DNA from: Bdellovibrionales bacterium
GTDB lineage: Bacteria; Bdellovibrionota; Bdellovibrionia; Bdellovibrionales; UBA1609
NCBI GenBank assembly: GCA_020434645.1
Contig: JAGRAK010000069.1
Location: 1 to 8,804 of the forward strand
DNA length: 8,804 bases
Direction of reading: 5' to 3'
Shown: piece after piece, positions 1 to 7,747 of the stretch
How positions within the stretch are numbered: the first letter of the stretch is position 1
How the letters are laid out: the number at the start of each line of letters is the position of its first letter
Notes under the pieces: generated by a model
What the model was told of the DNA's origin: nothing
Seen by the model: the letters and a program-made list of their open reading frames with translations, nothing else
Database searches by the model: none
Translations under genes and position numbers: made by a program

Positions 1-1206
<1,206 letters not shown>

Positions 1207-2154
1207 TTAAGCTGAAATCCTCTTGTTGCACGTTTGTACGGTCGCTTCTTTTTCAAAAGATCGAATAAGCTCGAGATATTTTTTTATAACGGTTTTACGC
1301 TCGAGCTGACCAGGGTATTCGATAGAATAAGACTCTTTAGCATGCTTGAGCATATAGGCCTTTAGCGTTCCCTCGGTGTTACTTTGAATAATACCAGGAG
1401 CTGACATAAAGTACCGCGTGGGATCTCGCTTATACTCGGCGTAGTCGGGGTACTGCCCACTCACAGACTCGAGTCGAAGTGGTTGCGGCAACACCGATAA
1501 GCTGCGTGCGGCAAGCCCATCATCATCTTTAGCGCGAATTACAAAAAACTGCTTGCGCTTAATACCGCCATGCAAATCAAGTGCAATATTAAACTCCTCA
1601 CCATGCAATGAACGAGCTAAACTCTTTACATATTCAGCTACAGTATTTGGCGTTTGAACTCGGTTGTAATCTACGCCATCAGAATTATGACGTGTACCCT
1701 TTAAAAAGCCCCAAGGGTTGAGGAGCGGATAAACCACCATGTAAAAATCATCATCCGTTTGCGCCCGACGCACAACCTCTTCTAACTTTTTCATAGCCAC
1801 AACAACGGCCAGAGGCTCAGTCCCGGCATGAATACCTGATGAAATCGCCACTCGATTTTGACTTTTCGGATTACCAAAAGTGAATTTATAAACCGGATAA
1901 GAGTCAGATGTGCCCACAACTTCAGCCTTAATTCTGGAGCTCTTTTCGTGAATTGAGACGGCACCTTGTGCTGTGCCATAGAGTTCATATAAAGACTCAA
2001 GTCGATTCATAATATCTATACGCTCTTGATAGGGCACCGCCCGGTCACCAAAAGCGCCCGGAAACGGCACAGCCTCAGTATCACAATTGCCATTTATTGG
2101 CATAAACGAACAAAAACAGAAAATTAAAGTCAGGAGTTTCGCGCACTTAGTCAT
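1207..2154 (-). CDS. Secreted M14-family zinc carboxypeptidase-like protein
   Basis: A 315-residue predicted zinc peptidase of the M14 (carboxypeptidase/AstE-like) fold, exported to the periplasm or beyond. I chose the ATG at 2154 because it opens a signal peptide (hydrophobic stretch about residues 7-20) and has AAAGGA 9 nt upstream; the frame stays open to 2337 but the added 61 residues would bury that signal. Family landmarks in order: SGIHAGTEP (106-114) with the first zinc ligands, NPWGF (146-150), GTRHNSDGVDYNR (153-165), matching the NP-x-G...R-N-x-x-G-x-D-x-NR pattern of the family, DLHGG (193-197) with the histidine zinc ligand H195, and SIEYPG (277-282) with the likely catalytic glutamate E279. 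Oddity: the first metal motif reads H-A-G-T-E, so His and Glu are three residues apart rather than the usual two. Six cysteines (C4, C13, C15, C24 and C309 plus none in the core apart from these termini being exact) are not relied on here. Substrate unknown; peptidoglycan peptides or protein C-termini are possible. Likely co-transcribed with the photolyase. Confidence 0.82.
   Translation of the reverse strand: MTKCAKLLTLIFCFCSFMPINGNCDTEAVPFPGAFGDRAVPYQERIDIMNRLESLYELYGTAQGAVSIHEKSSRIKAEVVGTSDSYPVYKFTFGNPKSQNRVAISSGIHAGTEPLAVVVAMKKLEEVVRRAQTDDDFYMVVYPLLNPWGFLKGTRHNSDGVDYNRVQTPNTVAEYVKSLARSLHGEEFNIALDLHGGIKRKQFFVIRAKDDDGLAARSLSVLPQPLRLESVSGQYPDYAEYKRDPTRYFMSAPGIIQSNTEGTLKAYMLKHAKESYSIEYPGQLERKTVIKKYLELIRSFEKEATVQTCNKRISA
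1218..1224 (-). promoter_or_regulatory. Shine-Dalgarno for the photolyase, inside the upstream gene
   Basis: AAGAGGA on the minus strand lies in the last codons of the M14 peptidase gene, 11 nt before the TTG start of the photolyase. It supports the rare start codon and suggests that ribosomes ending the peptidase re-initiate on the photolyase. The spacing is a little longer than usual. Confidence 0.5.
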
Positions 2155-2373
2155 AGTCAAAATTCCTTTGTTTTCAAATACTTTTATAATTAGCAAAGTC
2201 AGTGCCGAATCGACAAAACCGCCCCTATTCTCCGACATTTTGACTCGAAAATAATGTATTGTCACACAGACAACCTGCCAGCTCCACTGCACGCCTATTT
2301 CAAGCTCAATTTTAGATGGTTCCATATCGGCACTCATTTTGCTTTTTATAAAGTCGGTTAATTAATATTTCGC

Positions 2374-2383
2374 AAGGAGGTGA
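2374..2383 (+). promoter_or_regulatory. Very strong Shine-Dalgarno deciding the start at 2386
   Basis: AAGGAGGTGA matches the usual bacterial anti-Shine-Dalgarno over ten bases. It overlaps an upstream in-frame GTG at 2380, which therefore cannot be the start; the ATG at 2386, five bases after AAGGAGG, is the start. Confidence 0.85.
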
Positions 2384-2385
2384 GT

Positions 2386-2649
2386 ATGTTTAACTTAATA
2401 AACTCAGTTGCTAAATACTTCTGCGTTCTCTTACTGGCGGCTGCAGCTTCTGCGATTGCGATTCCGGGTTTTTTTGTTTTCGCTAGTGGTGCCCCCGTCG
2501 CATTAATTGTGATGACTATTCCTGTTCTCGCATTCGTTGCCTATATGAGCCTAAGAGGGACTGCCAAAGTTGTGGATCTCGGCTACGAGTTTTTAGAAAA
2601 GCAAGAACTCAATAGTCAAAAGGCGAAAGCAGAAAGCGAAGTTGCTTAA
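2386..2649 (+). CDS. Small two-helix membrane protein of unknown function
   Basis: An 87-residue protein I do not recognise. Two hydrophobic segments are clear: about residues 11-33 (starting YFCVLLLAAAA, with a Pro-Gly kink at 27-28) and about 37-56 (starting PVALIVMTIP), separated by a short Ser-Gly-Ala turn. The C-terminal third (57-87) is hydrophilic, helical-looking and rich in Glu, Lys and Gln. By the positive-inside rule the Arg57/Lys61 side should be cytoplasmic, so both termini are probably inside. The near-perfect Shine-Dalgarno implies high translation. It sits between the divergent M14 gene and the subtilase, in its own transcription unit or upstream of the subtilase, 155 bases away. 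It could be a small stress or envelope protein; no motif decides. Confidence 0.75.
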   Translation: MFNLINSVAKYFCVLLLAAAASAIAIPGFFVFASGAPVALIVMTIPVLAFVAYMSLRGTAKVVDLGYEFLEKQELNSQKAKAESEVA

Positions 2650-2656
2650 AATCTAT

Positions 2657-2679
2657 GCAGCGGGAGTTGATCCCGCTGC
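2657..2679 (+). terminator. Hairpin after the small membrane protein gene; terminator-like but no T tract
   Basis: GCAGCGGGA and TCCCGCTGC form a perfect 9-bp G+C-rich stem with a 5-base loop (GTTGA), starting 7 bases after the stop codon. The position suits transcript end formation or 3' protection, but the following bases (TACGTCGGC) contain no T run, so it is not a standard intrinsic terminator. Confidence 0.45.
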
Positions 2680-2780
2680 TACGTCGGCTACCGTGGCTTA
2701 ATCGTTAACATGTGTATTGTATTATTTACCATCAGCACTTCTCATTAGACATTTCGTAATTTTATGTATTAATTTCATTA

Positions 2781-2802
2781 GCAATTCCTGAGGGGGGATT
2801 GC
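2781..2802 (+). promoter_or_regulatory. Possible leader hairpin presenting the Shine-Dalgarno of the subtilase gene
   Basis: GCAATTCC (2781-2788) can pair with GGGATTGC (2795-2802), one G-T wobble among 8 pairs, leaving the loop TGAGGG. The ribosome-binding site (GAGG followed by Gs, 2790-2797) falls in the loop and upper stem, three to fifteen bases before the ATG at 2805. It could modulate translation of the protease. Chance pairing is not excluded. Confidence 0.35.
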
Positions 2803-2804
2803 AT

Positions 2805-4481
2805 ATGAAAATTAAATTACTTTGCCTATTGGCAATGATGTCTCTAACGGCATGCGACAACGCCAAGATTTCGCCACGAAATTATCCTGAAAATCCAAAA
2901 GGCTTTGAAAGGTCTGACTCTCCTGCCGAATACGGCGACTGGTTTTTGAAAGATCCAGTAAAAGATCAGTACGAAGGCTTAAGCAGCAATCGCGCACTCG
3001 CCGAACTCGGGCTAAAAAACGAGCGAGAAATCATTGTGGCTGTCATTGATAGCGGTGTCGATATCGCACACGAAGACCTACAAGGCAAAATCTGGCAAAA
3101 CCCAGGTGAGACCGGTCTTGATGCTAGCGGAAACGATAAAGCTACAAATAATCTAGATGACGACAACAATGGGTACGTCGACGATGTTCATGGCTGGAAT
3201 TTCATCGGTGGGAGCGATGGCTCACACATCAATTATGAAACATTAGAAATGACCCGTGAAATGGTTCGCTATGACAAGCGAATAGCCACAGGCCAGAACC
3301 TCACTGATGCTGAAAAAGCTTACTATAAAAAAGTCGAAGCTGAATACAATGCAGCCAGAAAAGATGTCGATGAACGCCTAGAAAAAATGAACCCTGAAAA
3401 TGAAAAAGTAACGGCGTATAAAGCTGTATTGAAAGAAAAGCTAGGCCTTGAAGAGTACACCAAACAAGCTCTCGAAAAGATTCAGACCAAAGAGACTAAT
3501 ATTATTGAAGCGCGAGATTACTTGCTTGAGATTACTAAAGAGTACCGAAGTGTAGCCCGATTTGAACGAGTATTAGAAAATGCGCAAAACTCAGTTACGT
3601 ATTTATTAAATAAAGAATTTAACCCACGCACAATTGTTGGTGATGACCCCGATGACTTCTCACAAATTCACTACGGCAATAACGATGTCACTGGCCCCGA
3701 TGCCGATCACGGCACTCATGTCGCCGGCATTATTGCAGCAAAACGAGGCAACGGAATTGGCATTGATGGCGTAGCTGAAAATGTTAAAATTATGGCTTTA
3801 CGAGTGGTACCCAACGGTGACGAGCGCGATAAAGACATCGCTCTTGCGGTAAAATACGCCGTGGCCAATGGTGCCCATATTATCAATATGAGTTTCGGCA
3901 AAGCTTATTCCCCTAGCAAATCTATGGTGGATGCTGCTTTTCTTGAAGCCGCTCAAAAGGGCGTGCTTATATTTCATGCCGCAGGAAATGACTCAAAAAA
4001 TAATGACTTAGTGCCCAGCTACCCGAGTCGAAATGTTCAAAACGCTGCGGCTAAAAATTTACCCGAAAAAATATCAACTTGGGTTGAAATAGGAGCCTCG
4101 GCAAAAGACAAAGGCCTCGGCATGGTCGCTATATTTTCAAATTACGGCAAACAAGATGTCGATATATTCGCTCCAGGGTTTGAACTCAACTCTACTATAC
4201 CGGGCAATAAGTATGCTGTATTCAGTGGCACAAGCATGGCCACTCCAGCAGCCGCTGGCGCAGCTGCACTCTTAATGTCTAACTTTTCAAGCATGACGGG
4301 CGCACAGGCGAAGGCCATTCTCCTGCACGAGAGCCGCCTCTATGACAAACTTGAGGTGCGTCTGCCTGGCAGCGCGAAACTCGATATACCTGTACCATTT
4401 GCTGATCTCTCATCAACAGGTGGAGTTATGGACGTCTTTAAAAGTATTTCATTCGCGCAAATGCTGATCGGTCAAAACTAG
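2805..4481 (+). CDS. S8 family serine protease (subtilase), lipoprotein, with long insert
   Basis: A 558-residue predicted endopeptidase. The start is the ATG at 2805 with a G-rich Shine-Dalgarno at 2790-2797; an in-frame TTG at 2799 lies too close to it. The signal peptide ends in the lipobox LTAC with Cys17 as lipidation site, so the enzyme is membrane-tethered. The catalytic triad is complete: Asp82 in VIDSGVD, His302 in HGTHVAG, Ser477 in SGTSMATP; Asn395 in AAGND is the oxyanion residue. Asp and His are about 220 residues apart (32 in subtilisin). That stretch holds an acidic DDDNNGYVDDVHGWNF segment (about 118-133), a probable calcium site common in this family, then a charged, strongly helical insert (about 145-270). 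The YGNNDVTGPDADHGTHVAG region resembles subtilases I associate with Bacteroidetes. Asp follows the lipid Cys, which in E. coli would keep it in the inner membrane. No propeptide domain or C-terminal sorting domain is obvious. Confidence 0.93.
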   Translation: MKIKLLCLLAMMSLTACDNAKISPRNYPENPKGFERSDSPAEYGDWFLKDPVKDQYEGLSSNRALAELGLKNEREIIVAVIDSGVDIAHEDLQGKIWQNPGETGLDASGNDKATNNLDDDNNGYVDDVHGWNFIGGSDGSHINYETLEMTREMVRYDKRIATGQNLTDAEKAYYKKVEAEYNAARKDVDERLEKMNPENEKVTAYKAVLKEKLGLEEYTKQALEKIQTKETNIIEARDYLLEITKEYRSVARFERVLENAQNSVTYLLNKEFNPRTIVGDDPDDFSQIHYGNNDVTGPDADHGTHVAGIIAAKRGNGIGIDGVAENVKIMALRVVPNGDERDKDIALAVKYAVANGAHIINMSFGKAYSPSKSMVDAAFLEAAQKGVLIFHAAGNDSKNNDLVPSYPSRNVQNAAAKNLPEKISTWVEIGASAKDKGLGMVAIFSNYGKQDVDIFAPGFELNSTIPGNKYAVFSGTSMATPAAAGAAALLMSNFSSMTGAQAKAILLHESRLYDKLEVRLPGSAKLDIPVPFADLSSTGGVMDVFKSISFAQMLIGQN

Positions 4482-4487
4482 TTTTTC

Positions 4488-4517
4488 ATGACTCCTCGAT
4501 TCACGACGAGGAGTCAT
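4488..4517. terminator. Hairpin between convergent genes, possible bidirectional terminator
   Basis: ATGACTCCTCG (4488-4498) and CGAGGAGTCAT (4507-4517) are perfect inverted repeats with an 8-base loop, lying between the stop of the subtilase (4481) and the stop of the minus-strand nuclease (4519-4517), whose last base it shares. An 11-bp stem between convergent genes is typical of a shared terminator, but neither strand has a T run after the stem (five Ts precede it on the plus strand). Confidence 0.55.
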
Positions 4518-4981
4518 CACTTACTCTGCGCCGGCACCCGCTTGCACCAGTCAATTTTTTCTTTGGTGCCGCCCTCATAACGATAAGCTAGATTATTTTT
4601 AAGTAGATAGTCTTTCAAATCGGCACCATCTATGCTGACATCCGCTAAAATTCGAAAATATTTGTCTTTATCTATATTTTTTAAATCAATGCGCTTGGCT
4701 CGTCTTAATAGATTCTCGACTAATCGCTTTGCATTTCGTGCCGAATCCTTCTCGCACGGGAGCTTACCCCTAATTTCAGGGGTATCAACATGACGAACGC
4801 GTACGCTAATTTTTTTACCGATGAGTGGATGTACGTTGGGGATATCAAAAGTAATAGTATCCGCATCATAGTTCTTAACATATTTTACACAATTAAATTG
4901 CGTCGCCGTGTGAACACAATCTTCTGCATATGTGTTTTGAAATAAAAGTAAGGTGGCAAAAATGAATATATTTCTTAACAT
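4517..4981 (-). CDS. Secreted thermonuclease-family (SNase-like) nuclease
   Basis: A 154-residue Ca2+-dependent phosphodiesterase of the staphylococcal nuclease fold, expected to cut DNA and RNA outside the cytoplasm. Residues 1-19 form a Sec signal peptide with likely cleavage TYA|ED. The active-site set is complete by alignment to SNase: D41 (in YDADT, equals Asp21), R61 (Arg35), D66-T67-x-E69 in HVDTPEI (Asp40, Thr41, Glu43), and R110 in DKYFR (Arg87). In the last motif Phe replaces the usual Gly. Four cysteines (C22, C31, C76, C146) fit disulfide bonding after export; S. aureus nuclease has none. The start at 4981 is the only ATG before the signal peptide, with a weak GTGAGA 10 nt upstream. 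It converges on the subtilase and diverges from the 5198 operon. Likely role: nucleic acid degradation for nutrition or, in a predator, prey DNA digestion. Confidence 0.92.
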   Translation of the reverse strand: MLRNIFIFATLLLFQNTYAEDCVHTATQFNCVKYVKNYDADTITFDIPNVHPLIGKKISVRVRHVDTPEIRGKLPCEKDSARNAKRLVENLLRRAKRIDLKNIDKDKYFRILADVSIDGADLKDYLLKNNLAYRYEGGTKEKIDWCKRVPAQSK

Positions 4982-5046
4982 TAAAAAATCGTCTCACACC
5001 CAAATTGAAACGACGAGTCTAATCTTGCACAATGGATTCGAAATCC

Positions 5047-5062
5047 GGACTTTAGGACTTTA
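5047..5062. repeat. Tandem octamer in the divergent intergenic region
   Basis: GGACTTTA occurs twice head to tail. It sits in the 216-base region between the divergent nuclease gene and the 5198 operon, upstream of the candidate -10 element, and could be a regulator site; two copies of 8 bases may also be chance. Confidence 0.35.
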
Positions 5063-5088
5063 GATGGGATAAACACACTCTACTCTAA

Positions 5089-5094
5089 TATAAT
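5089..5094 (+). promoter_or_regulatory. Candidate -10 element for the 5198 operon
   Basis: A perfect TATAAT lies about 105 bases before the ATG at 5198. I see no good -35 at 16-18 bases upstream (the place holds GGGATA), so it would need an activator, or it is chance in an A+T-rich stretch. A weaker alternative is TTGAAA at 5005-5010 with CACAAT at 5028-5033 (17-base spacer). Confidence 0.35.
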
Positions 5095-5141
5095 TGCAAA
5101 TGACGTCCGGCCTGGATCTTGCTCAAAGAGACTTCTGAGAT

Positions 5142-5166
5142 TCTAAATTGCGCGGGGCAATTTAGA
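5142..5166 (+). promoter_or_regulatory. Inverted repeat in the leader of the 5198 operon
   Basis: TCTAAATTGC (5142-5151) and GCAATTTAGA (5157-5166) are perfect inverted repeats of 10 bases around GCGGG. The element lies about 30 bases before the ATG and 22 before the GGAG. As DNA it could be an operator for a dimeric repressor; as RNA it would form a leader hairpin. No clean T tract follows, so an attenuator is less likely. Confidence 0.45.
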
Positions 5167-5197
5167 GTTCATTCATTTTAACTATAACGGAGAAGTT

Positions 5198-6805
5198 ATG
5201 AATTCACTTATCAAGTGGCTAGTGCCGTCCCTTATGTTTACGCCCTTAGCCATGGCGGAACCCACACTTTACCCAAGCAACCTGAATGTGCTCTCAAATA
5301 TCCACAATACAACAAACTCAAACATTATGGCCGATGAGGTCGATGACAAAACCGTATGGGTACTGCCGCCCAATACTGCGGGAGCTGTCGTTAAAGGCCT
5401 TCACTCTAAAACAGCCAACATGGGGTTTTGCGCTGAAATGCGAGACTTAAAGGATTACTCACGAGAACTATCAAAAGATATTCGCACTATCACAAAAAAA
5501 AGAAATGAGATGCAAGAGCGACTCACCGGGCTTCAAACTCGAGCTGATCTCATGCGCGAAAACGCAGAGTCTTTTGCAGCAGACAAAAATTTAACCGTGC
5601 TAGTTGAACTTGATGCTCGAATTTTATCAGCTGAAAGTCGACTCACAGAACTCTATGGCTTAAGTGAGACCTGCACACAAGACTGCGACGAAATATCAAA
5701 AGAAATAAAGTCTATTGTGGCAGAAAAAACAGTTATGATGAAAGACCGTAGTCAAATCACGCGACAAAATACCGCTGATATTCGCCAGTACACCAAACTT
5801 AAAAAAGAAGCTGATGCTGCGACACTCACTTATAAAAATGCTAAAGAAAGTTTCATGGAGCTTGTGAATGAGCTGAGCACCGTGCAATCAAGGTTTCGTG
5901 CCACCTTCGCTAGCTTTGGTCAGATGGAAGGCGCCCGAGCCGCCATCACCTATAGCAGCAGCTGGGACAGCAACATCAATGCCCTTCGAGAAAAAAATCC
6001 TGGAATCAATTTTGCCAAAATGGCGACTCATTCAGCAATTCTTATGACTGAAATTTCAGGAATCCAAGACATCGATCCACAGGGGGCAATAAAATCATTT
6101 GGTCTGGGCGGACATGTGCAAAATGGGGTGGCGTCTTTTACAGCTTACCCAGAAAGCCTTGATACAAATGTTGTACTGTCACTAATCGGCGCTTGCCCTA
6201 TGGAGCATCCAGAATATTTTGACCTAGTCTCAAGTGACGTTCAAGACATGCAGTATGGAGTCATCATTACCTACGACTACGACTCTCTCTTCACCGCAAA
6301 AGCAGAAGCCAAGTACAATATGTACAAGATGTATCAAAAAATTATGAGAAGCGGCAAAAGTGGAGGCCTTTTTAGATCTAAATCGTGGTCATCAGTTGAA
6401 GAGCGAAACTTCTTTAAAGATTCATTTACTGTGAGTTGGGACGACAGTGAAAATACTCTTTCACAAGCCGACAAAGATGCCCGAGAACAAGAAATGCGTC
6501 GCAGTGTTCTCTCACGGCTTGCCACAATTGCTTTACCCACTGTACCGAATCGAGCCGAGATACTGAACGCAGGTGATCCCCCAACTCGTGGTGCTATTGT
6601 TGTAAGTGATGAACTCATGAAAACTTGCCCGAGCAACGTCTATTGTGTAGCGGGTGCTGCAGTGATGAGAGTTCTCGACGCTATCTTTGGTAATAGCACT
6701 TCCACAGCTAACTACACCAACATTCAAGATATCACCGTTACTGAAAAATATAATAATAAACAAAAAATTACGAAGTCTTGGATTACAAGCTACTTAAAAC
6801 TCTAA
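5198..6805 (+). CDS. Exported 535-residue protein with predicted helical hairpin, function unknown
   Basis: I do not recognise a family. Residues 1-20 form a Sec signal peptide with likely cleavage AMA|EP, so it is periplasmic or secreted. Residues about 79-235 are highly charged and helix-forming, in two arms (79-152 and 165-235) joined by a turn, GLSETCTQDCDE (154-165), that holds a CX3C pair; this looks like an antiparallel coiled-coil hairpin with a possible disulfide at the tip. Residues 240-535 look mixed alpha/beta, with a Gly/Ser/Lys-rich loop at 385-398 (SGKSGGLFRSKSWS). The six cysteines (C78, C159, C163, C333, C477, C483) are even in number, consistent with disulfides. The start has GGAG five bases upstream. 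It is the first gene of a four-gene set and 13 bases from the next. A structural part of an envelope complex or a surface effector is possible; nothing enzymatic is visible. Confidence 0.85.
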   Translation: MNSLIKWLVPSLMFTPLAMAEPTLYPSNLNVLSNIHNTTNSNIMADEVDDKTVWVLPPNTAGAVVKGLHSKTANMGFCAEMRDLKDYSRELSKDIRTITKKRNEMQERLTGLQTRADLMRENAESFAADKNLTVLVELDARILSAESRLTELYGLSETCTQDCDEISKEIKSIVAEKTVMMKDRSQITRQNTADIRQYTKLKKEADAATLTYKNAKESFMELVNELSTVQSRFRATFASFGQMEGARAAITYSSSWDSNINALREKNPGINFAKMATHSAILMTEISGIQDIDPQGAIKSFGLGGHVQNGVASFTAYPESLDTNVVLSLIGACPMEHPEYFDLVSSDVQDMQYGVIITYDYDSLFTAKAEAKYNMYKMYQKIMRSGKSGGLFRSKSWSSVEERNFFKDSFTVSWDDSENTLSQADKDAREQEMRRSVLSRLATIALPTVPNRAEILNAGDPPTRGAIVVSDELMKTCPSNVYCVAGAAVMRVLDAIFGNSTSTANYTNIQDITVTEKYNNKQKITKSWITSYLKL

Positions 6806-6818
6806 AAAGGAAGACCTT

Positions 6819-7745
6819 ATGAAATCAAATATTACAGCCCTTACACTTCTAATATCTTTCGCAGCGGGTTCGGCACAAGCCGAACCTGTTATGGTTAAAA
6901 CAAATTACTGGCAGGCTCCGATTGAGTATAACCAAATTCTGAAAATTGAGCCTGTTGATCAAAGTTTAGTGGAAGTCTGCAAGGAGTACACAGATCTAGT
7001 CGTCGGCAGTGACGGCGAAACTCGCTTAGATCAAGAGTTTGTGCAAATGTTAAGAACTCAGTCAGATGGTGTGTTCGCTACAGAATTTTCTACATTGTTT
7101 CGTGTTCGACTTGCACAGTCAGAGGCTTTAATACGTGAGAGTATCGCGCGCGCCAACCGTGCCACTGAGATGCAGTCAAAGCGCGCGCCGCTGCCCTATT
7201 ACACTCCGCAAACTGCAGATATTATACCGGAGGTCACAAACACTGACGAAGTTCAAGTTCTGAGCAGTCGCGGCTCACTTACTGAAATATCTGAAAATTT
7301 AAAATTAGAACCTATGCCGATTTCAATAATTGGCGGCGATTTAAACGCAAAGATTAAAGTACGTGGCAAAGACACCGCTTGCGATTTACTTAGCGGCAAA
7401 ATTACACTGAATTATACATCTATGGCCACAATTAAAATTTCACTAGACGATCAGCTTACAATTGATAGCTTCTATACAAACCTAGAAATTATGACAAATG
7501 ATGTGCTTAGAAAAAAGAAATCACCGCTGGCACGTGCCGCCTATTTAGGGTTTAAGCTAGGTGTTTCATTAATTGAAATTGAAAAAAACCTAGATCGCGC
7601 AGCCATCTGGGCATTAAACATAGTGGATTCATTCTTTGATAGCAATATGAACCGCAATAGTCGCTGGAGTCATTTTAACGGGACAGACCATTTAAGTGTC
7701 GACGGCAGCACGCGTGCCCCGATTCAACTTCAACTGGAGAAATAG
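6819..7745 (+). CDS. Exported 308-residue protein, function unknown
   Basis: Not recognised. Residues 1-21 are a clear Sec signal peptide, cleavage AQA|EP, ending in the same A-x-A-E-P pattern as the preceding gene's product. After it comes an alpha-helical stretch (about 68-120, ending in RANRATEMQSKR), a proline-rich linker (about 123-138), a region that looks beta-rich (about 165-225, including ISIIGGDLNAKIKV), then helices (about 225-275). Two cysteines, C54 and C188, could form one disulfide. No membrane segment other than the signal and no catalytic motif is seen. AAGGAAG precedes the ATG by 7-8 bases. It lies 13 bases after the 535-residue gene and 2 bases before the next, so it is almost surely co-transcribed, and probably works with them in the periplasm. 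Confidence 0.84.
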   Translation: MKSNITALTLLISFAAGSAQAEPVMVKTNYWQAPIEYNQILKIEPVDQSLVEVCKEYTDLVVGSDGETRLDQEFVQMLRTQSDGVFATEFSTLFRVRLAQSEALIRESIARANRATEMQSKRAPLPYYTPQTADIIPEVTNTDEVQVLSSRGSLTEISENLKLEPMPISIIGGDLNAKIKVRGKDTACDLLSGKITLNYTSMATIKISLDDQLTIDSFYTNLEIMTNDVLRKKKSPLARAAYLGFKLGVSLIEIEKNLDRAAIWALNIVDSFFDSNMNRNSRWSHFNGTDHLSVDGSTRAPIQLQLEK

Positions 7746-7747
7746 TT

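Noticed and set aside
1791..2000. Minus-strand open frame of 69 codons
   Set aside because: Alternative-frame shadow of the M14 gene.
2155..2337. 61-codon N-terminal extension of the M14 peptidase frame
   Set aside because: It would bury a clear signal peptide that has its own ATG and Shine-Dalgarno; the stretch more likely holds the divergent promoters. It could still hide a promoter that I cannot define.
2705..2774. Promoter-like pieces (TTAACA at 2705, TAGACA at 2746, TATTAA at 2767) before the subtilase
   Set aside because: No pair has a good -10 at 16-18 bases from its -35; the best (TAGACA/TATTAA) has a 15-base spacer and a poor -10.
2812..3169. Two minus-strand open frames opposite the subtilase 5' half
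   Set aside because: Antisense shadows of a gene with an intact catalytic triad; no start signals.
3716..3901. Minus-strand open frame of 61 codons
   Set aside because: Antisense shadow of the conserved subtilase core.
5034..5046. Short palindrome GGATT-CGA-AATCC upstream of the 5198 operon
   Set aside because: Arms of only 5 bases; expected by chance in a region this size.
5696..6763. Three minus-strand open frames opposite the 535-residue gene
   Set aside because: Antisense shadows; the plus-strand gene has signal peptide, ribosome-binding site and operon context.
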